A DNA stretch of 64,000 bases from positions 18,037,529 through 18,101,528 of the forward strand of contig NC_092271.1 of the NCBI RefSeq assembly GCF_036320965.1, read 5' to 3'. The notes beneath the pieces were generated by a model. The model saw nothing but the letters and a program-made list of their open reading frames with translations. It was not told the DNA's origin and made no database searches. Below, in pieces: positions 53,154 through 64,000 of the stretch (positions are counted from its first letter, which is position 1; the number at the start of each line of letters is the position of its first letter). A program made the position numbers and the translations under genes. This DNA comes from Panulirus ornatus (lineage: Eukaryota > Arthropoda > Malacostraca > Decapoda > Palinuridae).

Positions 53154-53310
53154 ACACCCATGTGTGAGTGGGTAAGAGGGTGGGGTCACCCATGTGTGTG
53201 TGGGTGGGAAGAGTGTATCACCAATGTGTGAGTGGGTAAGAGGGTGGGGTCACCCATGTGTGAGTGGGTGGGAAGAGTGGATCACCCATGTGTGAGTGGG
53301 TGGGAGGGTG
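53154..53310. repeat. 32-bp minisatellite, ~5 copies
   Basis: Units TGTGAGTGGGT, then AAGAGGGTGGGG or GGGAAGAGTG, then TCACCCATG. Two unit types alternate, giving a 64-bp dimer. It is seeded from the ACACCCATGTGTGAG sequence at the end of the SINE copy. Confidence 0.92.
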
Positions 53311-53798
53311 GTTGCCGGATATCATCAACCCATCCATCTTCCAATGGAGGAAAGACCCGTTTTCTGCATGGCTGCAGCTAAACCCAAAGTCCTCTTCGAG
53401 TAAAACATTCTTACGTACCTAATTCGTCTAGGACCTAGCTGTGTGGACGAACCATGGGAACTTCCGACCATGTCGCTTGTTACACAGTGTAACGCTCTTG
53501 CCTCTAGAGCCAATTTGCCTCAAGGGACACAAGACGAATGAAGAATTTACGTCTCGGAAAACGGAAAGCGGCGGGTTTATCCTTAGCCACTGGAGCGAGA
53601 CAGTCGAGTTAGTTCACACCTGAGATCATTCACTTACTCCCTAACGGGGATCAATTTAAAGAAAGTGGAGCTCGGTTATTTAGGCGATAAGAAACAGCCG
53701 TCGTTTCTGGCGCTGGATAACGAGAGGCGGATATATAACCGCCTCTAAAAACATTAAGACTCGAACGACAGCTTTAGAAAACTTGAAGAATAATGGAA

Positions 53799-53801
<3 letters not shown>
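53311..53801. other. Spacer with AT-loop hairpin
   Basis: Unique DNA. AGAGGCGG (53723-53730), ATATATAA, CCGCCTCT (53739-53746) is a perfect 8-bp stem with an AT loop, and GAAAC/GTTTC flank it near 53690. No gene recognised. Confidence 0.55.

Positions 53802-53890
<89 letters not shown>
53802..53890. repeat. (AT)n microsatellite
   Basis: Perfect AT run of about 90 bp. Confidence 0.97.

Positions 53891-55198
<1,308 letters not shown>

Positions 55199-55290
<92 letters not shown>
55199..55290. repeat. (AT)n microsatellite
   Basis: AT run beginning exactly at the palindrome centre, followed by GATGTAGATATAGATA variants. Confidence 0.97.
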
Positions 55291-55292
<2 letters not shown>

Positions 55293-55986
55293 TGTAGATA
55301 TAGATATAGATATCCCATCTATCCACGCCAAACCCGTCCCTGCGTCTTTCCTCTATCCGGGTCGTTACTGCTAATCGTATGCAAAAACTGCTGAGCTGTT
55401 CGAGGCCAGGATGATATCGCTTAACGAGACTATGGCTGACGTCACGCCACTCATAAATTGGGACAAGTATTCCTGATCCTATTATACGATAAGAACGACT
55501 TTGGAAATATGAGTGAATGGAGAGAGGAAAAACAAAAAGGGGTATCCAATTTTTCTATTGCCTTTGTCTCTCCTAAACTGTTTATTTACTACACAGATTT
55601 TTCTTTTATTATACCTAAACTATTTATATTGCCTTTTTTGTTTATCAAAGCTTTCCGTTCCGTAGTTTCGTTTACCTCTTTTTTCCCTCAAACAATATGT
55701 CTGTTTGTCAATTATTTTCCCTTGAATAATTCGTTTCCCACAATTCCTCTCCTCCTACGCATCTTGTTTATTCACCGCTGCTTTTGAACACAGTTCGTCC
55801 ACTTGTCACAGTTTGAAAAGACCCGTCAGTGTGACCTCAGCCATGAATGATTTGGCTTCATTGTAGACCAAAACATATTTCTGCTATTTCTAGTCTGCTG
55901 TGTATTGACGTCATTCATACCCCTCACCGTAGGTATACACGGTAGTTCAGCCTTCAGATAGAGGACAGCGTCTTGGACACCATGAC
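55291..55986. other. Spacer, nothing recognised
   Basis: Unique AT-rich DNA. A 109-codon + frame (55458-55787) rich in Phe and Leu has no recognised domain. Confidence 0.5.
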
Positions 55987-56280
55987 ACGACCCTTGAGCA
56001 CGACGGTATGACCCTCACAAATGATGATAATCCACGCACGACCCTTGAGGACGACGGTACGACCCTCACAAATGATAATAATCCACGCACGACCCTTGAG
56101 CACGACGGTACGACCCTCACAAATGATGATACTCCACGCACGACCCTTGAGCACGACGGTACGACCCTCACAAATGATGATACTCCACGCACGACCCTTG
56201 AGCACGACGGTACGACCCTCACAAATGATGATAATCCACGCACGACCCTTGAGCACGACGGTACGACCCTTGCTCAAGAC
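55987..56280. repeat. 51-bp minisatellite, 5.7 copies
   Basis: Units start at 55987, 56038, 56089, 56140, 56191 and 56242 (partial). Each has CGACCCTTGAGCACGACGGT, CGACCCTCACAAATGATGAT and a CCACGCA link. The first half is the 21-bp motif of the foldback arms at 38681-40040, so this is a composite descendant. Open on both strands with a 17-residue period; not a gene. Confidence 0.96.
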
Positions 56281-56339
56281 GGACGGTGGGTTAGCGCGAA
56301 GAATACGACTTCTCAGTACAGCGATGCGATCCTTGAATA

Positions 56340-56490
56340 ATAACGGTACGACCCTTGAGTATGATGTTGTAACCTTTGACCCGACGCTTAGAGCTCAGGT
56401 CAAAGACCATTCTGTTGATACCGTCGTACTCAGAGGTCGTACCGTCGTGCTCAGAGGTCGTACTCAGAGGTCGTATCGTCATGCTCTGGG
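56340..56490. repeat. Related minisatellite scraps, both orientations
   Basis: GGTACGACCCTTGAGTATGA near 56344 lies on + and CAGAGGTCGTACCGTCGTGC near 56430-56475 lies in the opposite orientation, a reduced version of the foldback arrangement. Confidence 0.75.
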
Positions 56491-57717
56491 AGTTCAACCA
56501 GCAGGGTAAACTTGGCAGTAAACAAAAGCATTAAGATAGCATTCGTCACAGTGGCCGTGGGTAGACCACCCCTCTGAGATGAGCCATCGCTAATGGCATG
56601 CAGACGAGTGTGCCTGCATATCTAACTTGGTGTCAACAGAAGAGGTGCAGCATGCATAATGAGGCGAGCTTCGGTAAACCTGGAAAAAAAAAAATGTTGT
56701 CAGGATAAACTAATAAAAGTTCCTTCATCCAGCGCATTAAGCAAACCTAACAATATGAAAAAATAAAGGTTGTCATATACATTTATCTTCACCAACCTCT
56801 CAAGCTGATTGGATATGTTTAAGTGAGAATTTAACTCTGCTGTTTGTATATATATGCTCTGCTGTGTTGGTGTACAGTACTGAGTCACTGAGGTTTAGAT
56901 TCCAAAATCCCTACCTTCAATCCTAATTGGTTCTCGTTCACATCTCCATACGGTGGTCAGAATTTCGCCTCAGGTCCTTAATCTTTATTTCTGTGACATA
57001 TAATTGGCCTCGAAAATATATATATCTTTTCTTTCTTTGCATATGTTATTTGACTATCAAAAACGTATCATCTGCGAGAAGGTATGATCTTAGGAAGCCG
57101 GAGGCATTCTGTAGTTTCCCAAAGGACATAAAAAGGATTTCAAAATAAGGTGATTCTTTCTGTATCACACTGTTGCCTCGTTTTGGCCCCGTCGTCCTGC
57201 GCTGTTGGTACTCGTTCCTCTGAGTGTGAGGGCAACACAGCCTTTTCTTTAATGGTCTTCCACAAGGATAAAGGATCCATTCATAACCTCATTCATCAGG
57301 AGGATCATTGTTATCGATAATCGTCTCCTTATCAGCAGGAACTATACAATCGGGCTCAGTCAGAAGCGCTGGTGTGAGGGAGTAAACAAGAAATCACAAA
57401 GACGTCGACACCTGCCCGTCCGCCAGCACCTCCATGCCATTACCACACCTCCAGGCTCCGGCGGGTAATGATGCAGGCGCTAGGGACGAGAGGGTTCCTG
57501 GAGCTACGGGAGTGGTAACAGCAGCAGCAGCAGCAGCGGTAGCAGCAGCGAGAGCGGCGGCTGGAGCGTCCCTTCCTTAATGACCAGCCTCACAATGGTC
57601 GCTTCCGGCACGCTGGGCCCCACAACTGCTAGTGATGGATAACGCTGGCTACCATTATCATCAGGGGCCCAGGTGGCTCTGGCTGGCGGGGCAGGAGCAG
57701 GGAGAGGCCCTGGATGG
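56491..57717. other. Spacer, nothing recognised
   Basis: Mostly unique DNA with a short CAG run near 57520-57537. Frames of 62-73 codons have no recognised domain. Confidence 0.5.
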
Positions 57718-57798
57718 AGAGAGAGAGAGAGAGAGAGAGGGAAGGAGAAGAAGCCTTGAGAGGAGAAATGTGAGTAACCCGAGATGAACGACAAGTAG

Positions 57799-57868
<70 letters not shown>
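57718..57868. repeat. Two (GA)n microsatellites
   Basis: GA runs at 57718-57738 and 57801-57868 separated by purine-rich sequence. Confidence 0.95.
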
Positions 57869-57871
<3 letters not shown>

Positions 57872-58193
57872 AAGAATAATGGGGATAGTGTTGCACGGAC
57901 TTGCGTGATGATGTGGGGTTGGCAGGGAACGAAAACTTGGTGGATGAGGGGACGAAGGTGACGAAAGTTAGGTGGGTGACGGATGGGTGAGTGGGTGGGT
58001 GAGGCAGGACTAGAGTCTGAAGGATGAAGAAGGTTAAAAAAAAGGGGAGTGGGGGGACTCAGTGGGCGAGAGGAAAACAATTGGATACAGGAAAGACAAT
58101 TGGACGACTAAGACATAGGGAGAAAAAAAATCAGGTCCTCTCTGGCGGAGAGAAAGAGAAAGACAGAAATACAGAGAGAATGTGAAAGGATTA

Positions 58194-58198
<5 letters not shown>
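57869..58198. other. Purine-rich spacer
   Basis: G/A-biased on +. No supported feature. Confidence 0.5.

Positions 58199-58256
<58 letters not shown>
58199..58256. repeat. (GA)n microsatellite
   Basis: Perfect GA run of about 58 bp. Confidence 0.97.
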
Positions 58257-58258
<2 letters not shown>

Positions 58259-58349
58259 GGAATATGGAGTGTGACGGGGTTACGAGTGTGGAAGAATTAA
58301 AGTGGTCCAGAACTGGTCAGGGAAGAGTGATGGGAGGGTTATTTTGCAC

Positions 58350-58582
58350 GGAGGTAGGAGAGGAGGTGGGAGGGGGGAGACGGAAGGAGGTGGGAGAGGA
58401 GATGGGAGGGGGGAAGACGGAAGGAGGTGGGAGAGGGGGAGAGGAAGGAGGAAAGGAAGGAAGGATGTATAGGAGGCGGGGGAGAGGGAGGAAAGGAAGG
58501 AAGGATGTTTAGGAGGCGGGGGAGAGGGAGGAAAGGAAGGAAGGGTGTATAGGAGGCGGGGGAGAGGGAGGACAGGAAGGTG
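58350..58582. repeat. G/A minisatellites of ~37 and 40 bp
   Basis: GACGGAAGGAGGTGGGAGAG recurs at 58380-58440 with about 37-bp spacing, followed by about three copies of a 40-bp unit with AGGAGGCGGGGGAGAGGGAG and AAGGAAGGATGTAT. Nearly pure purine on +. Confidence 0.88.
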
Positions 58583-59027
58583 TTACAGAGAAGATGAGGA
58601 GTGGAAAATTGAGGAGAGGTAGGAAGAGAAAAATGAGGAAGAAGGACTCTCAGGAGATGAGAGATGATAAGTATGAGGAGCAGAGAAGAGACTTGGCATT
58701 CAAGGATGATGGTGAGGAAGCAATGGGATCCAAAGTCTCTCTTGCTTCCTCATAACTATAGTGTGAGGAGGAAACAACGACACAGAACAGAAAGTATGGT
58801 AAAGCAAGAATGAGGAACCGAGGATGATGAGGGGCCAGTGTCTCTAATGATGGTAATGCTGAGGAAGACGAGAACAAATGAGCAACCCGAGAAAGCACTG
58901 AGGATGCCATGGATGAGACTGTGAGAGATAGAATGAGAGAATGATACATACGTATATGTATCACGGAGAGAGAATGATGCAACGAACAAACAAGAAAAGA
59001 CAAGATCGACGAAAATGAGCTCATCTG

Positions 59028-59031
<4 letters not shown>
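58583..59031. other. Purine-rich spacer
   Basis: G/A-biased. A 124-codon minus frame rich in Ser and Leu is compositional. Confidence 0.5.

Positions 59032-59090
<59 letters not shown>
59032..59090. repeat. (GA)n microsatellite
   Basis: Perfect GA run of about 59 bp. Confidence 0.97.
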
Positions 59091-59095
<5 letters not shown>

Positions 59096-59240
59096 AAAGG
59101 GGCTAATAAACGAAAGGGGTGAAGTAAGCTGAAAAGATACAAGGCATTAGAGGGGCGAGAGTGAGAATTTCCATCGTAAATGGAATAGATATGGCCGACG
59201 TGGAGAATACTGAGGGCAACAGACGGAATTAGAGTCTCAA

Positions 59241-59900
59241 GGGTAACAAAGTTAGGGATACAGGTGGCTTAGAAAGAGACACGGAAGGAGCGCAGGGAGT
59301 CACAGGTGGTGTGAAAGGGACGCAGGTGGTGTGAGAGGGACGCAGGCGGTGTGAGAGGATCGCAGGTGGTGTGAAAGGAACCCGCGTGGAGCGAAAGCAA
59401 CAGAGGGGGAAGTGGAAAGGACATGAGTAGTGCGAAATGGACATATATATATATATACGGTGTGAAAGAGACATTGCTACAGCGAAGGGGACCCGGATGG
59501 AGCGAAAGAAACTCGGATAGTGCGACAGCGACACATGTGAAGGAAAAGGGTTTAAGGTAGAGAGATAAGGGCACAGACGGCGGGACAGAGACACAGACGG
59601 AGCGAGAGAGATGCAGGTGATGCAAAAGGGACAGAATTGTTGCGAAAGTGACGCAGGTGGAGCCAGAGGTGACACAGGTCGTGCCTAAAGTGACACAGAT
59701 AGAGCCAAAAATTGACACAGAGGGTACCGGGAGTGACACAGGTGGTGCCGAAATTGACGCAGATGGCACAGAGGGAGCCAAAAGTGACACAGATAGAGCC
59801 AAAAGTGACACAGGTGTTGCTGTAAGGGACACAGGTTGTGCCAGTAGGGACACAGATGAGGCGAAAAGAGATACAGATGGTGAGAAAGGGGCGCAGGTGG
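59241..59900. repeat. Degenerate 20-21 bp minisatellite
   Basis: About 30 copies related to GTGACACAGGTGGTGCCAAA / GGGACGCAGGTGGTGTGAAA. Best preserved at 59300-59380 and 59640-59830. A small (AT)7 run has arisen inside it at 59444-59457. Minus-strand frames of 148-194 codons are artefacts. Confidence 0.88.
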
Positions 59901-60041
59901 CGGACGAGGGGCCCGAAACAAGAGGTCCATTACAGGCCTAGCGACGGTATTAGTAGCCGTCGGGAGATGGTGCCGGGACCACTCAGGGACGAAATTACCA
60001 GAGGGAACGTGAAGAATGAGGTGAGTAATGAGATGGGAAGG

Positions 60042-60443
60042 AATGAGTAAGGTGGGGAAAGATGAGGACTCGGAGGAGGAATGAGTAAGGTGGGGAAGGA
60101 TGAGGACTTGGAGGAGGAATGAGTAAGATGGGGAAGGATGAGGACTTGGAGGAGGAATGAGTAAGGTGGGAAAGGATGAGGACTTGGAGGAGGAATGAGT
60201 AAGGTGGGGAAGGATGAGGACTTGGAGGAGGAATGAGTAAGGTGGGGAAAGATCAAGGGAGAGAAAGGGAAGTGCCAATGGGAAAGGGAGAAGGATGAGG
60301 CGGGGAGAAAGTTGAGAGAGGGGCGAGGGTGAAGATGACGGGAGGGGGAGAGATAGGAATGGGTGAGTAGCGGGATGGGAGAGATAGGAATGGGTGAGTA
60401 GCGGGGTGGGAGAGATAGGAATGGGTGAGTAGCGGGGTGGGAG
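60042..60443. repeat. 38-bp and 31-bp minisatellites
   Basis: Units of 38 bp start at 60042, 60080, 60118, 60156, 60194 and 60232 with the core AATGAGTAAGGTGGGGAAGG. After a linker, 31-bp units start at 60350, 60381 and 60412 with the core GAGATAGGAATGGGTGAGTA. The cores share AATGNGTGAGTA-like sequence, so one array may derive from the other. Confidence 0.93.
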
Positions 60444-60569
60444 AGAGAGAGAGAGAGAGGGGGGTGGAGGAGGGAGGTAGGGAGGGAGGCCAGAGAGGGA
60501 GAGCATACCGCACCACAATCAATAAGACTCATTGAGTAATTAGATTATGAGGAGGGGATCACCCTTACT

Positions 60570-61250
60570 GTCCTGCAGGCCACGCCCATTGAGTTACAAG
60601 CCACGCCTCCTTGGACACACAGCCCTCCTCCTGTGCTGCAGGACGAGCATGGTGTGCCGCAGGCCACACCCGCTCTGCTACAGGCCACACCTGCTCTGCT
60701 GCAGGCCACACCTGCTCTTCTGCAGGCCACATCCGCGATGCTACCAGCTGCATCCACTATGTTACAGGCTACACCCACTCTGCTGCACACCACGCCCCCC
60801 CTCTGTTGTAGACCACGCCCGCTCTGCTGCGGGCCACATCCTCTCTGCCGCAGGCTACGTCCACTCTGCTGCAGACCACGCCCGCTTTACTGCAGGCCAC
60901 ACCCACTCTGCTGCAGACAGTGCCCACTCTGTGCAGTCCACGCCCACTCTGCTGCAGACCACGCCCCCTATGCTGCAGACCAACCCCACTCTGCTGCAGG
61001 CCACACCCACTCTACTGCAGACCACGCCCGCTCTGCTACAAACAACGCCCACTCTGCTGCAGGCCACACTCACTCTACTGCAGACCACGCCCGCTCTGCT
61101 ACAAACAACGCCCACTCTGCTGCAGGCCACACCCACTCCGCTGCAGACCACGCCACTCTGGTTGCTGGCTACGCCCACTCTGATGCAGGCCACACCCACT
61201 GTCGTGCACCATCCCTCAGGGGCCACACCGTTTATGCTGCGGGCCACCTA
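60570..61250. repeat. 21-bp minisatellite, ~32 copies
   Basis: Units CACTCTGCTGCAGGCCACAC plus one base, with GCAGACCACGCC variants. A 63-bp three-unit block with GCTACAAACAACGCC is duplicated at about 61015-61077 and 61078-61140. It is open in several frames on both strands because 21 is a multiple of three; the frames of up to 237 codons are not genes. Confidence 0.94.
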
Positions 61251-61544
61251 ACTCACAGTCTTGCAGGCCGCTCCTCACCGTCCCTCGAACCACAGCGAAT
61301 GTTGTTACCGACGCAGCAGTATAATAGCGACCAAAACTGCCCGTAGTCCTTATTATGAGACGTTGTTTTCCCCAGGCTAACGAGGGGACAACCGACCGAC
61401 TGTCTTGGTACAAGCGTTTTCCAAAGGGCTCGAACGCGTCTTTGCGTGTACTCGGGAACTCTTCCAAAGGTACATCAGGTTAGACTTGAGAGAGATGCAT
61501 GGAAATGAACTTAAGAGACGCACCTCAACCGAACACAACACCCT
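61251..61544. other. Spacer, nothing recognised
   Basis: Unique DNA. Confidence 0.55.
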
Positions 61545-61775
61545 GGGTTAAGATAACCCATAATAACAGAGCTTTGGTTAACATAGTTTGGATTAACATA
61601 GCATGGGTTAACATATCCGAGGTTACCATAGCCTGGGTTTATGTATAACACCGTTTTGATATAGCCTAGGTTGATTTGCCTCGATTAACATAGCCTCAGC
61701 TAACAGAGCCATGTTTGATATAGCCTAAGTTAACACTGCCTGGGTCAACACAGGCTGGTTTAACATAGCCGGGGT
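61545..61775. repeat. Degenerate ~16-bp repeat (TTAACATAGCCTGGG)
   Basis: About 13 diverged copies of GGTTAACATAGCCTGG. The same AACATAGCC core occurs at 52506-52798 and in the stem at 45170-45217. Confidence 0.8.
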
Positions 61776-62166
61776 CTAGAAAAATTAGGAGTGCCTGTAT
61801 AAATGGCTTGGAAAAAAAAGGGTCAACAGGAGATCTGTGTAGGCTTAAGCCTCACCATATTTCTATATCAGTCCTACAACACTTCTCTCGTTTTTTTTTC
61901 TTTTTTTTTTCATTTCCTGGTCAATACGGACGTCCGAGGCAACAAAAGCGAACACTGGGGAAAAAAAGAAAATGGGTGGGGGGAAGGAAATGCTGAATTG
62001 TCAAAGTTCATCAACTCGCGAGACCTTCAATTCTCGGGTTGTCTCGTTCCCTTGTTGGCCTCACTCGTCCCTCATAAGGTGACGCAGACACAACGCCAGA
62101 AATTTTATGAGGACACTTCTTGATTCATCGTAAACTTCTGTTTTCTTTCTTTTCGTCTCTCGTTCT

Positions 62167-62167
<1 letters not shown>
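61776..62167. other. Spacer, nothing recognised
   Basis: Unique DNA with T runs near 61890-61910. Confidence 0.55.

Positions 62168-62200
<33 letters not shown>
62168..62200. repeat. (GT)n microsatellite
   Basis: GT run of about 33 bp. Confidence 0.96.
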
Positions 62201-62202
<2 letters not shown>

Positions 62203-62259
62203 TCTATTCCAAATGCGACATCCGTCCACACTTAACTGGAGACCACGGCTCCCTGCGCA

Positions 62260-62670
62260 GCCCGTGCATATCGTCGTCAACTTTTCTTTGGTCGCCTTAT
62301 CTGGACAGAGACACGGAGTGGAGGGAGTACAGCGGCGAGCAGCTAAGTTGATCCCAGGGACAGAGGAACAAATCCCGTGAGGCCCGAATAGACGACTTCA
62401 ACTAATGTAGCTTACAGAAGATCAGAAGAAGAGATGGTTGTGGATACGAGTATTCAGAATGATCAAAAGTCGTAGATGGTCTACGTCTAAGCTGCTGTTG
62501 AAGACTTAGATTCCTCTACTTTCACTCTAATGAACTCGAACTCGTGGTCCAAACATTGTCCATCGAATGAGGCTTTAAGGGACAATACATGTTCCTTAAG
62601 AGGGTTGTTAACAAGTGGAATGATCAGAGTAGTTGAAAGCAACACCATAGGTACGTTGACAAGGACTTGG
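62260..62670 (+). pseudogene. Decayed LINE ORF2 C-terminal fragment
   Basis: WSPYLDRDT at 62289-62315 is followed, in a different frame, by GVQRRAAKLIPG (62324-62359). This pair is characteristic of the region after the reverse transcriptase palm in invertebrate LINEs (the familiar order is WSPxLxxD, then VQRRATKLI). After about 230 bp of decayed sequence LKRVVNKWND (62595-62624) matches the C-terminal RVVNxWN segment of the same proteins. At least one frameshift (near 62318) and several stops make it dead. The spacing between motifs is about normal, so it is a 5'-truncated copy with little internal loss. CR1/L2-like is my best guess for clade. Confidence 0.75.
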
Positions 62671-62837
62671 TTTCATATCCACGACTGACGTTATCTGAGC
62701 CTCAGGTAAACTTTATAGGTATTTATCCTTTAGACATATGTCTACACTTCTCCTTTAAACATAAATGATATTTATTTCTGAACTGCCATCACACACAGCT
62801 TCGAAAGGACCCAATGTTTTGATGTTTGCATTCTCTT

Positions 62838-62842
<5 letters not shown>
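62671..62842. other. Spacer, nothing recognised
   Basis: Unique AT-rich DNA between the LINE fragment and an AT array. Confidence 0.55.

Positions 62843-62919
<77 letters not shown>
62843..62919. repeat. (AT)n microsatellite
   Basis: Perfect AT run of about 77 bp. Confidence 0.97.
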
Positions 62920-62921
<2 letters not shown>

Positions 62922-63078
62922 TCAGTATGTGCTGGACAGGTTTGGTTAAAAGCTATGCATGATTGCGTATCAATTCGTTTGTCGAATCTGACGAAAATGT
63001 ATCAAACGGCCGAGGATTTACGACCAGTTGTTCACTTTCTAGTTACGGCTCTCGAGGCGGGTGCGACGCTGGGCCGGG

Positions 63079-63340
63079 ATTGGACCAGCAGGGTTGTGAC
63101 GTCACGCCCAAGTCGTTATGTATAAAGTATAAACAAAACGCAATCTTGCGGAGCTCCGAAACGACCCACTGTGTGTGAAGTATCCTACTTTGATCGACTT
63201 TCTGTGCCCGTACCTCACCTGAACCATTTTTTTTTTCTGTATGTTCGCGACAGTTTATCAATACATTATTCATGCAAGAACTAACGTACAGCACCATGTG
63301 TGACAGTAAGTTAGGAGTAGAAGCTTTAATAAAAGCTTCG
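63079..63340 (+). promoter_or_regulatory. Compact promoter-like segment, possibly an LTR
   Basis: ATTGG (63079-63083, a reverse CCAAT box), a perfect CRE palindrome TGACGTCA with an adjoining CGCCC (63097-63109) and TATAAAG (63121-63127) lie in promoter-like order and spacing. About 200 bp downstream AATAAA (63328-63333) sits in the loop of a GAAGCTTT/AAAGCTTC hairpin. Promoter elements followed at short distance by a polyadenylation signal is the layout of a retroviral-type LTR. Alternatively it is a genuine pol II promoter for a short transcript. The window ends before a second LTR could be seen, and no gag/pol is present here. Confidence 0.4.
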
Positions 63341-63639
63341 AAACCGAAATCGACCACTGTCTCATTTGTCTCGGCGCCTTGGAGTTCATGTCAACACTCT
63401 CTTTCCATTCAGTGTCAGGTGGATTCGTTTATATCGACTGCTGTAGAACAAGCAGAACCAAAGGTGGTAACTGGTGCTATAAACATCTTTAAGTACATGT
63501 ATATACAAAGATGGCCGGGAGTTCCATTATAGACGGTCACTGGAGCCACGTCTGTCTGAACAGAAGTTCATGGCCAGTTCTCAAACGAGTGACAAAAGTG
63601 GCCGTCAACAGGAAGGGTGGGAACTGCTCCTCCCGTCCT
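63341..63639. other. Unassigned sequence after promoter-like segment
   Basis: Unique DNA. An ATG at 63272 opens 86 codons with ordinary composition but no recognised domain. Confidence 0.4.
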
Positions 63640-63962
63640 CGGCTCCAGCCACCGCCACCATCCAACCCATCACCACGACCATCCCAGCCACCAGCCACCC
63701 CCACCATCACCACCACGGTCCCAGCCACCCATCACTACTAACTGTCCCAGCCACCCTCTACCACCACTACCACCACTACGTTACCAGCCAACCAGCACCG
63801 ATAACACTACGATCCCAATCACCACCACTATAGTACCAGCCACCGACCACCAGCCATCCATCACCACCACTACGCTCCCAGCCACCCACCACTACCACCA
63901 CAGTCCCAGCCACCCACCACTACCACCACAGTCCCAGCCACACACCACTACCACAGCCATAC
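63640..63962. repeat. CCA-rich minisatellite, ~28 bp
   Basis: Degenerate units with GTCCCAGCCACC and CACCACTACCACCAC. The last three copies (63875-63962) are nearly identical with a 28-bp period. Proline/threonine-rich frames of up to 120 codons are repeat-derived. Confidence 0.9.
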
Positions 63963-64000
63963 TTCTCGGAAACAAGTAAGTCTGATAATACTGTTCTACA

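Noticed and set aside
60547..61346. 234- and 237-codon Cys/His/Pro-rich frames
   Set aside because: All derive from the 21-bp array, which is open in several frames on both strands.

Overview
This window looks like intergenic or heterochromatin-like DNA from a large, repeat-choked invertebrate genome. A decapod crustacean (shrimp, crab, lobster or crayfish) is the best guess. Three things support this: extreme density of long perfect GA/CT, GT/CA and AT microsatellites; tRNA-derived SINE-like elements and dispersed modules that I recall from decapod genomic DNA (for example the segment containing GCTACCTCGCTAACGCGG); and decayed LINE reverse transcriptase fragments. I found no prokaryotic operon, no convincing intact protein-coding gene, no rRNA and no canonical functional tRNA. 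Almost every long open reading frame here is an artefact of a tandem repeat whose period is a multiple of three, and several of them do not begin with ATG.

Layout. 0-19 kb: single-copy-looking spacer cut every 1-2 kb by dinucleotide arrays, plus minisatellites of 34 bp (1.1 kb), 27 bp (8.7 kb), 17 bp (10.1 kb), 25 bp (13.9-14.5 kb) and about 62 bp (16.2 kb), and a tRNA-derived SINE (12.5-12.8 kb). 19-25 kb: a repeat-rich block dominated by a 2.68-kb array of a 15-bp unit in which I see no variant, followed by a CpG-rich segment with a POU octamer and a 30-bp array. 25-38 kb: two decayed LINE reverse transcriptase genes (25.8-26.6 kb on +, 36.4-37.0 kb on -), a 310-bp near-perfect palindrome (30.9-31.2 kb), a 430-bp GAA array and 20-bp minisatellites. 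38.4-40.3 kb: a foldback element of about 1.8 kb whose arms carry a 21-bp minisatellite. 40-50 kb: SINE copies, a 39-bp array, 22-bp and 19-bp degenerate arrays and a tRNA-like segment. 50-52 kb: a polypyrimidine tract of about 1.2 kb. 53-57 kb: hundreds of bases of AT repeat, half of the palindromic element, and a 51-bp array related to the foldback minisatellite. 57-62 kb: purine-rich and 20-40 bp minisatellites. 62-64 kb: the 3' end of a third LINE, then a compact promoter-like segment (ATTGG, TGACGTCA, TATAAAG, then AATAAA) that could be a long terminal repeat, and a CCA-rich minisatellite.

The parts do not work together as a pathway. The recurring theme is repeat birth and spread. SINEs and dispersed modules carry or abut microsatellites. 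A LINE serine run has become a GGA repeat. More than a dozen independent degenerate minisatellites have periods near 20 bp. All statements about homology come from motif recognition by eye; no database search was run.
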